Assembly: GCA_944472135.2 (NCBI GenBank)
Contig: OX235262.1
Location: forward strand, 53,168,440-53,232,439
From: Trichobilharzia regenti
Lineage: Eukaryota; Platyhelminthes; Trematoda; Strigeidida; Schistosomatidae
Length of the DNA stretch: 64,000 bases
Direction: 5' to 3'
The position numbers and the translations under genes are program-made. The notes beneath the pieces are model-generated. The model did no database searches and was not told the DNA's origin. It worked only from the letters and a program-made list of their open reading frames with translations. Shown piece after piece: positions 56,084-64,000 of the stretch; position 1 is the first letter of the stretch; the number at the start of each line of letters is the position of its first letter.

Positions 56084-56640
56084 TCCTTCTTGACGGAAAC
56101 ACAAGAACTGTTTTCTAATATGTTGACCATTTGTTTGGTGGTAGAAATTTCAGGGTGGTTATTTTCAGTTAACGCATCGCGTAGGACTTGAAGTTTGGGT
56201 TCAATAGCATCTTCAAAACAAACAGCTTTTGACATAGAACCAAGTGTCTTAACCAAATTTCATTTTTCTCGAAGATGAACAAAGATGTAGTAATAGGTAT
56301 ATTTACTGGTCCAAGTACTTTTATTATGTAAATTTCTCTTTATACTATCATCTGGTCTTCCTGTCAGTAAGGTATCTTTAAAGGCAATTTTACTTTGGGA
56401 TTCTATTTCACATGTGAATCCTATAGCTGAATGTACTTCACTGAATTAAGATTTCATAGAGGATGGCTTTATCTATATTTTGACAATAAAATGAGAATTT
56501 CTTGCAAAGGTTGTTCAAAGGTTCATTTTCTAGTTTACCGAGAAAGAAATCTGTTGCTAAGGGACCCAATGAATAATCCACTGACACCATATTCACGTCT
56601 CTAGTGTTCACCATCACATGTAAACCAGTAGCTGGAAGGC
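56084..56640 (-). mobile_element. Penelope-like element RT palm and thumb
   Basis: On the minus strand LGPLATDFFLGKLENEPLNN (motif B region), KKFSFYC, then without a recognisable YVDD: VHSAIGFTCEIESQSKIAF, LLTGRPDDSIKRNLHNKSTW, TSKYTYYYIFVHLREK, a stop, and NLVKTLGSMSKAVCFEDAIE, KLQVLRDALTENNHPE. These match the PLE thumb order (KPTWTGQYxHF, RNLVxTLFxRAxxIC). It ends at the microsatellite with no endonuclease. The catalytic box appears deleted. Confidence 0.78.
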
Positions 56641-57104
56641 CGCTCGTTCGAATATCTTTCGTTATCTAAGCTTGAATTTAACCTCAAGTCATTACGCGTC
56701 AGAAGAGTAACGATCTACCGACCGAAGACCAACTCTTCAAACTTTTTGTAATTTGCGTTACTTGTTCACTAACACTTCTGTAATGAAGTTGTGTATTTAC
56801 TGCATACATATAAAATAAGTTTTGCTCTTCCATTTTTTATCAGAAAAGCACCTCTAATCAAACCATAATTTTATCCTATATTCTCAGTTTTCGAACTCCA
56901 AAAGATAACATTTATCTAGTTTTCTGTAGGCCCTGATTGCTTTTGAAATTATTAGGCTGCCTTGATCAAAAGGCAAATGGTTGTCTAGGGGTTTTTCCTG
57001 TCCTGTCAGACTAAATAACTTCAGTCGACCCTCATAAAGCGATATTGATTCTCATGCGAATGAATAAACTGCATGAAATAAACGTATTATATATTCACAG
57101 TCGG
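56641..57104. other. No gene recognised
   Basis: Unassigned. The minus frame at 57,087-57,329 is antisense to the RTE copy that follows. Confidence 0.42.
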
Positions 57105-58050
57105 GGGAAACGAGAGGACAAGCATATCCTGGACGGACGTGAAGACTATAGAAGATCCAGATTTCGCGGATGATTTATGTTTGATATCACACAAAATCGA
57201 AGACTTACAAGCGAAAACCGACAAACTGGTCGAAGAAGCAGCCGGAGAAGACAGGACTCCAGGTGAACACAGACAAGACGGAGATAACGAAAATAACCAA
57301 ACAACCACTACCAACAACAACAGAAACATCCAGCACCAATCACCTACAACGGGATGGATTTGAAAGAGGTAACTCCATTCACTTATCTAGGGAGCATTGC
57401 CCCAACTACAGGCATTTGGAACGGACTAGGATGTCAAATCGAGCGAGAATCAGGAAGGCAAGGAACACATTCATCATCAACCTGAAACCAATCTGGAAAT
57501 CTTCGTCACTCAGCCAGCATCAACAACAAAATTCAGTTGGATTTACAATACAAACAACGTCAAGTCAGTTCTCCTATATGAATCAGAAACTTGGCGGGCG
57601 GGCGGATCACAAAGAATATTTCCAAGAGGCTGGCTATTGCAGACCTTCATCAACCAACAACTGTCTTCGCTCTATACTGAAGATCAGATGGCCGGGCCGG
57701 AAAGAATCACCAAAAAGAAACTATGGCTGGGAACAAACAAAACCTGAACTAATCGCCAACCAACAAATATGCAGGAGAAAGTGGAAGGAGGTGGATTGGA
57801 CACTCGCTGAGTAGGCGGCTGTGTGACATCGCGCGCGCGTCAGGCCATTGCTCGATTGGAACCAGGCCGAAAGTGAAGCGGCGAGTTGGTCGTCAGTGCA
57901 AGGGTGACGTGGAGGAGATCGTGTGAAGAGGAGTTGAAACAGTATGGGCTAACATGGATGCAGGTGAAAGGAACAGCAGAAGGAAGACAGAAGCAAGTGG
58001 AGACGTTCAGTTGAGCCCTATGTTCCATTAGGAACTCAAGGGAACAATAA
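57105..58050 (+). mobile_element. RTE-type LINE fragment (copy D2)
   Basis: Starts just upstream of the RT box: RTSISWTDVKTIEDPDFADD with the catalytic FADD intact (57,163-57,174), LCLISHKIEDLQAKTDKLVE, then in changing frames FTYLGSI-like (HLSREH in one frame), RIRKARNTFIINLKPIWKSS, SVLLY, TFINQQ, ILKIRWPGR, NQQICRRKWKEVDW, and a terminus followed by an AATAATAAT tail. Compared with copy D3 it is very similar base for base over about 650 bp. 5'-truncated and frameshifted. Confidence 0.87.
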
Positions 58051-59908
58051 TAATAGTATTCACAATCGTGTTAGCACTATTTTCAACCTTGAATTATATA
58101 TCCTTTTTGGAGTTGTTTAAAGGTAATTAATTTTCTGCGTGTTATTTTTGCTTCTCTCACCGTAACCAAATGTGAAAAGTACAACGTAAGGAAATACGTA
58201 TTCTTAAAAAATATACATTCTCATCAATCTTCACACCTTCATACACGAATCAGTAATCATTACAGTTATCCAATATTTTTTTCTACAGTTATTTGCATTT
58301 TGTAAGCCTACGTCTGTCATGCACACTATTTCCATCAGATCTTTATATGCAGGAAAGTTTGTTTGGTTCAACATATTGTCTTAACCAGTAGATTCCATTT
58401 CTCATGCAAATACAACTTTATAACCAGATTGCTTTTCCCTCACATTCTAAAAATGTAAACACTATCCTCATTTACATTCCCATGAAAAGCGATAGCATAT
58501 GTTGTCGAGTTCTCAGACTTTGTTGTGAGACTAAATGTTTTATTGCGTAATTAATATCAGACAGGAGTTTTTTTGCCTGTCTACTACGATGACACAAAAT
58601 TCCTATCTAATAAATCACACTGACATACTGTTTGCTTTAGACATTTTGAAGGATGGCATATTTTGTTATTACATCAATGTTCATTTAAAATATTTCATCC
58701 TTGATTATACCTTCATCTTGTCTACATAATCATCTCGCTCAATTAAGCATATTTCTCAAAAAAAACATTATCCCCTGCTCCTCTATATCGCTTCGTTTCA
58801 ACTGATTCATACTTTTATACTCACCTTCTGTCGCTGGCACTTACATTTCATGGGTAACCAGGATTCTTAGTAAGACTGCTGATAAACTGACATCATACTT
58901 TTATTCTCTGATAGTGAACATTTTTCCTAGAGGAAACACTACATGTTTATCTACCGTGAGTCACAATAATGACAAATTTGTAAATATGACAGAAACTTCA
59001 CCCTTAACTGACGTAAACACCAAATCTATGCAGGCAGAACTAGACCCTGTTAAACCTGGGACTGCCTCAATGATTATACTGACAAAATAAATTAAACCGT
59101 TCTTACTATATTTTCTATTTTTGTTTAAAAACCCTCATCTTTCAAGTAAATATCAGCCACCTTAATGCTTTTGTTATTTCAAACTATTTTTATACTTCCT
59201 CTACTTACTAATATTAACACAGTTTTTCTATGCGTTCATTCAACATTTTGAATTCTATGCCCGTTTTTTTACACGAATATTCATTTAATTACCGTATGAT
59301 ATTATCATTCTTTTCAACAAATAATAAGTTAACTAAACAACGTAATTCGGGACATATCGTACTAATATTTCTTAACAAAAACTTTCTGTCTATACGATAA
59401 AAATAAGCCCAAACCCTTTTCCTGTTATATACATATGTAGGTATTACTAAAGGGGTAAGCATTTGAGAAAAAAATCAGCGAGGCGATACAGACGACCTTA
59501 TAATATCCTTCTACACTGATTGATCTTGCTTTGTTCAAACTAGTAGGTGCCTTGATATTTTCGGAATGTACATTACAACCACCAACACTTCTATAGTCTC
59601 ATTTAGTTTTAGGCTTGCTCTTTTATTGGATAAATAAGGATGAGGCAGTATCTTAAGCGGCACAAAGACCTGAATATACTTTATTATGCACAGCTACATC
59701 ACGTCAGTCTGATATGAATGATAAACTCGTTAACACTATCGTTTAATTAGAAATATGGTGAATAAAAGGTAGCTTCTTGTGAATAAGAAAGATAAATTAT
59801 AGCCAACCACTAATTAGGTAACCAAAATTGCTTCCATCAACTGATATATATACGGTTGCTGTTGTGCTTGGGATACTCATTCCATGTCGGATAGCTATGC
59901 TGTGTGAC
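58051..59908. other. No gene recognised
   Basis: AT-rich DNA between two related RTE copies. I saw no repeat or coding motif. Confidence 0.45.
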
Positions 59909-60632
59909 CGGCGCCAATCACTATCAACGGGAGGGATTTGAAAGAGGTAACTTCGTTCACTTATCTAGGGAGCATTGCCCCAACTACAGGCAGTCGGAAC
60001 AGACGAGGATGTCAAATCGAGCGAGAATCAGGAAGGCGAGAAACACATTCATCATCAACCTGAAACCAATCTGGAAATCTTCGTCACTCAGCCAGCATCA
60101 ACAACAAAATTCAGTTGGATTTATAATACAAACAACGTCAAGTCAGTTCTCCTATATGAATCAGAAACTTGGCGGGCGGGCGGATCACAAAGAATATTTC
60201 CAAGAGGCTGGCTATTGCAGACCTTCATCAACCAACAACTGTCTTCGCTCTATACTGAAGATCAGATGGCCGGGCCGGAAAGAATCACCAAAAAGAAACT
60301 ATGGCTGGGAACAAACAAAACCTGAACCAATCGCCAACCAACAAATATGCAGGAGAAAGTGGAAGGAGGTGGATTGGACACTCGCTGAGTAGGCGGCTGT
60401 GTGACATCGCGCGCGCGTCAGGCCATTGCTCGATTGGAACCAGGCCGAAAGTGAAGCGGCGAGTTGGTCGTCAGTGCAAGGGTGACGTGGAGGAGATCGT
60501 GTGAAGAGGAGTTGAAACAGTATGGGCTAACATGGATGCAGGTGAAAGGAACAGCAGAAGGAAGACAGAAGCAAGTGGAGACGTGCAGTTGAAGTCCTAT
60601 ATTCTACTGGGAACTCATGGAAACAATAATAA
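59909..60632 (+). mobile_element. RTE-type LINE fragment (copy D3)
   Basis: 5'-truncated at ITINGRDLKEV (CAATCACTATCAACGGGAGG), after the FADD box. It then runs as D2: FTYLGSI, GTDEDVKS, RIRKARNTFIINLKPIWKSS, VKSVLLYESETWR, LQTFINQQL, ILKIRWPGR, WIGHSLSRRL, and ends SYILLGTHGN with an AACAATAATAATAT tail. The frame breaks coincide with those of D1 and D2. Confidence 0.87.
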
Positions 60633-61194
60633 TATAATGTTGTGTGTAATGAATTTATCCTGCAGTTTACTACTCAGCAGAATGTTTTATATACTTATCA
60701 CTCATGACTTTGAAATATAATAGAGATTGCATCAATATGGCTGAACAACTTTTTTTCAACCTACCTCCTGATTTTACCTGTTAATAAAAAGTCAGGTTAT
60801 TTCACATCCTTGATAGAATAATTCTTTGAAAAATCCCTCCAGAACAATGGAATTACAGAATCGATGCTTGTTTGGATGTAATTATTTTCCCTTTCCTCCT
60901 AGGCTGTAAATATAGGCCATACATATTTCTGCTGACCAGCTTAAGCCTCGAGCCACCTAAATTTTATATCTTACCGATTGCATCAAATTTCTTGGATTGA
61001 TTTTGTTTCAGTCATTCGATTAGGTGTCCGGATTGCATTGTTTAGTCTCGCTACTAATAAAAATGTTTTCAACCGACCGATTTATTAATTCCTGATAAGC
61101 TTAAGAAAATTAACCGTGGTGAGTGACAACGAGCTTTGAGACGTACTTCAATGCATTATATGACTAATCGTATGATTAAAAGCACAAAGTACTG
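60633..61194. other. No gene recognised
   Basis: AT-rich spacer. Nothing assigned. Confidence 0.45.
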
Positions 61195-64000
61195 GTCGTT
61201 ATGGAACAAGACCAATTATTTGCATGCTCTACTATCATCAAATATTTACTGTGATACAGGGAACTTTGCTGGATGATTCATGTGATAACCGTTCAGTATC
61301 TTTAAATGGCTTCACTATGTACAGACAAGAGTGGCGCAGTTCAAGGAAGAAGCAAGGTGGTGATATTGCCACTTTTACTAATTCTCAGTTATCTGCTTGC
61401 AACAAAAATCAAATTATAATAATAACTATGTAACTGATTTATGTTGGCCTACATATTTGTCTAAGTAAACCGTCATTTTTATCATGAACATTTATGTCAC
61501 ACCTTGTTGTAGTCCCTCTGAACTACCCATATATGCTGATGAATTCTTTGTTTTCGCTGCTACTCCGTTAGATAACTCATTGTCCATAGTGAGCTGCAAT
61601 TTTATTTCTTGTGACTGAAATTCTCTCACATTGTTAGTTCATGAAAATGTTGTTAACTTTCACATCCGACATAACACCTCTTGATCTTGCATTTATAAAT
61701 GGCTCTGTAGTATACGAAGCTCTTAGAGAAGCCCCGCTGTTCCTTTGCAGTCATTGTGTTGTACGGATTTTGCCTAAAATTTATGGAAAATTACACAAGA
61801 CAGCCTTCTCAAACCGGTCAAAGGAGATTGTGTACAGATGTTCCTCTAAAGAAAATGCACAAAATTTCAGAAGCGTGCTAGCAGATACAGTGTGGGATTT
61901 GTTTAGTGAAGATTCACTTGATGACACTATCTCAAATATCACATGTTATCTAAAATCTGTCATAAAATCTACTGCCCCAGGGAGACGCTTTTCATCAGAT
62001 TTCACAATCTTTCCTCCCTCAACTTGGATAGCTTCGCAGGGTAAAGGGAAGGTTGTACAAAATGAAGGATAACATTGATGTGAAAAGAACTAACATCTTA
62101 TTAAGGTCTGAAATGCTGAGCATATAACCAGGAGTTCATGCCCTTTAAGAGCGCTTCTAATATATGGAAAACTTTCAAAGAAATTACTGGTGGTTAGCAG
62201 ATAAAGAGTATTCCTTATACATTTGATGTGTACCTTAAACAAGCCTTTCATCTATTCTCCTACAAATGCCAAGTTATCTAGCGTCACAAGTGTTATTGAA
62301 AGCTCGTCTTCTATTTTCAATACAAATGACATTCTAAAATGCCTCCAGTTATTGAACCCTTCTTGAAACTTAGGTCCCAGGGTTTGTCTGATCTTATTCT
62401 TAAATTATGTGCAGATATCCTACGTTATCTTCTCACATGGATGGTTATCGAGAAGTATCATGCCAGTTGTTTGGATAGACACTTAAATTGTACATATACC
62501 TATTGCAACCACTGGAACGTGTGTCAAATATAGTCCTATCGCTATAACCTCTCCTTTTATAAACAGTATGGAGAAGTTGCTTTTACCTAATCTTGAACCT
62601 TCACTTAAAGCCTTTAACGATTCCAAACAATTCGTCTGCAAATATGTTAGAAGCCTTTTGGATGTAGCTGCTGTCTTTCATCATAACATGGTTTCTAGTT
62701 GGCACAATGGGGCTTGATTTGTTCGCTGAGCCTTCCTAGATTACATTTTTGATTTTGACTCAGTACCTAGGGACATTTTGTTAAACAAGCTTGCTGAAAT
62801 TCAAACTGACTGTTGATTTGTCAAATGGCTGAATTCTTATTTCTTAGGAAGAAAGCAGTACACTGTATGTCAGGAAAAGTCGTTCACTTCTTTGATTACT
62901 GAGGCTGGTGTCCCTCAAGGCGCTGTCCCTTCTCCTTTTCTGTTTGCTTTCTTCTTGGATGACTTGCCTCACTCTGATGAAATGAACTTTGTTAAATGTG
63001 AGGACGATCTAACTACTTCAGTGTCTGTTAACACTCAGCAAGACTGTACTAAAATGAACAGCTTTCTGTCTGGAGTCAGGAAATAGTCCTTTTCTGTTGG
63101 TCTTACACTGAATCCTCCTAAGTATCAGACGGACAGTTTCAGTTTTAGGTGTGAAAAAAGTAAAATTAAGATGATAATTACTATGATCGCTGTAAAATTG
63201 ATGACGCTGATGTAGAAATATAGTCAGGCGTTAAGTATCTTTCACTCATTCTTTTTTATGATATAGCCTGATTTGCCCATGTCTTAGCAATTTCTAGTAA
63301 AATGTTCTGTTTAGCATTTCACACTACGAAATTAAGGTACTCGGGCATAACTCAACCCCTCTTCTTACAGTTTGTCAACTTTTGCATCTTACCTATTCTT
63401 CTTTATTGTTCAATCTTATTAATTAAATAGATTTTGTCATGTTTTGTAGAACTCTGAAGACAGTCAGTATGACGAGCAGTATCCCACTAGGCCATATCGT
63501 TGACATAGTCATTTATAGGCACGTGATTTCATACAATAAATTTGCTAAAGGCATTTTGTCAGATAGTGAGCATCCACTCTACCCAAAACTCCCACCTTGC
63601 ATCTTCTCAGGTAGAACAGGAATTCACTTCAAAAGGCTTTATGTGCGCAGGTCTATGTATAAAAATTTCACCATACTGTAATAGATACATTTTTATGTGA
63701 TGATAATAGTGTCAGGCATGAACTAACTAGCCTTCTTCTCACCAGGAAATAAAAAATTTTCTCCACGCTTATATCATCAAGTCTTACTGAAAGTAATTCT
63801 GTTATATTTATAGTCGTTCTTTTTTTATAATTGTAAACACCGTTTAAGTTGTGCAATTAGTGCAATTTTTGTTTTTTCCCTCACCATCCTATGTCAAGAA
63901 AAGATTATATATTCAGTGTTCTATAACATGCTACAATTTCCATACTGTCTTGATAACACTGCTATTATTACTATTGTTATTATAGTAATTATCCTTATTT
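61195..64000 (+). mobile_element. CR1/jockey-like LINE, second long copy, runs off the window
   Basis: Same family as 43.3-46.7 kb, opposite strand. YLHALLSSNIY and LNGFTMYR (endonuclease), NVVNF then LDLAFINGSVVYEALREAPL, SHCVVRILPKIYGKLHK (catalytic Asp replaced by a Ser-His context), EDSLDDTISNITCYLKS (linker), then a frameshifted fingers region, FLDYIF-like and ITEAGVPQGAVPSPFLFAFF, MNFVKCEDDLTTSVSV with CEDD at 62,997-63,008 in place of YVDD, IPLGHIVDIVIYRHVISYNK, and a 3' UTR still homologous at 64,000. It is more decayed than the minus copy. Confidence 0.85.
62892..63086 (+). pseudogene. LINE RT fragment with damaged catalytic box
   Basis: A 64-codon frame: MITEAGVPQGAVPSPFLFAF, DDLPHSDEMNFVKCEDDLTT. 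The catalytic Tyr-Val of YVDD is Cys-Glu here, while both Asp residues remain. It aligns over its whole length with the minus LINE (GVPQGAVPSLFLFAFFLHDL, KYVDDLTTSTSV). It is read in isolation by a stop after FLSGVRK. Confidence 0.82.

Noticed and set aside
1..64000. CRISPR array, operons, ribosome-binding sites, phage or plasmid modules
   Set aside because: No regularly spaced short repeats and no compact coding; the base composition, SINEs and LINEs indicate an animal nuclear genome.

Overview
The window looks like AT-rich, gene-poor nuclear DNA of a digenean flatworm, most likely a schistosomatid (Schistosoma, Trichobilharzia or a relative). The reasons are the combination of tRNA-headed SINEs carrying hammerhead-ribozyme remnants (the Sm-alpha type of arrangement known from schistosomes), many Penelope-like elements (PLEs), RTE-type and CR1/jockey-type LINEs, and one Ty3/gypsy gag relic. 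I found no host gene, no functional tRNA or rRNA, and no prokaryotic feature. The species cannot be fixed by eye, and all family names come from motif recognition without a database search.

Layout. 1-8,100: mostly unrecognised DNA, with a tentative LINE 3' end (about 1.4-1.6 kb), one old SINE and a PLE reverse transcriptase (RT) scrap (6.0-6.4 kb). 8.1-17 kb: SINE territory, with three tRNA-headed families called A, B and C here, including head-to-head inverted pairs at 8.4-8.9, 13.7-14.3 and 16.26-17.05 kb; the last is a near-perfect palindrome with 375-bp arms. 17.2-18.7 kb: a PLE endonuclease fragment between inverted arms, with an RTE copy inserted in the left arm. 19-29 kb: scattered SINEs, a second SINE-C pair, and short RTE and PLE remains. 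30-43 kb: PLE and CR1/jockey-like fragments on both strands plus SINEs. 43.3-46.7 kb: the most complete LINE, minus strand, endonuclease plus RT with a YVDD box, interrupted by a short PLE-terminus insertion with an 11-bp target-site duplication. 47.6-48.3 kb: broken gypsy gag. 48.7-50.1 kb: a SINE-C pair and a SINE-A. 52-58 kb: RTE and PLE remains, one PLE enclosed by inverted repeats and split by a SINE-B. 57.1-60.6 kb: two closely related RTE copies. 61.2-64 kb: a second copy of the 43-46 kb LINE family, running off the window.

Every protein-like stretch is broken by stops or frameshifts, so no element here appears autonomous. Three structural themes stand out. First, six SINE pairs from three families all face each other head to head. 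Second, SINE-A carries recognisable but core-mutated type I hammerheads next to its tRNA head. Third, two PLE fragments are bounded by inverted rather than direct repeats. Together these suggest that inverted-dimer formation at retroelement insertions has happened repeatedly in this genome.
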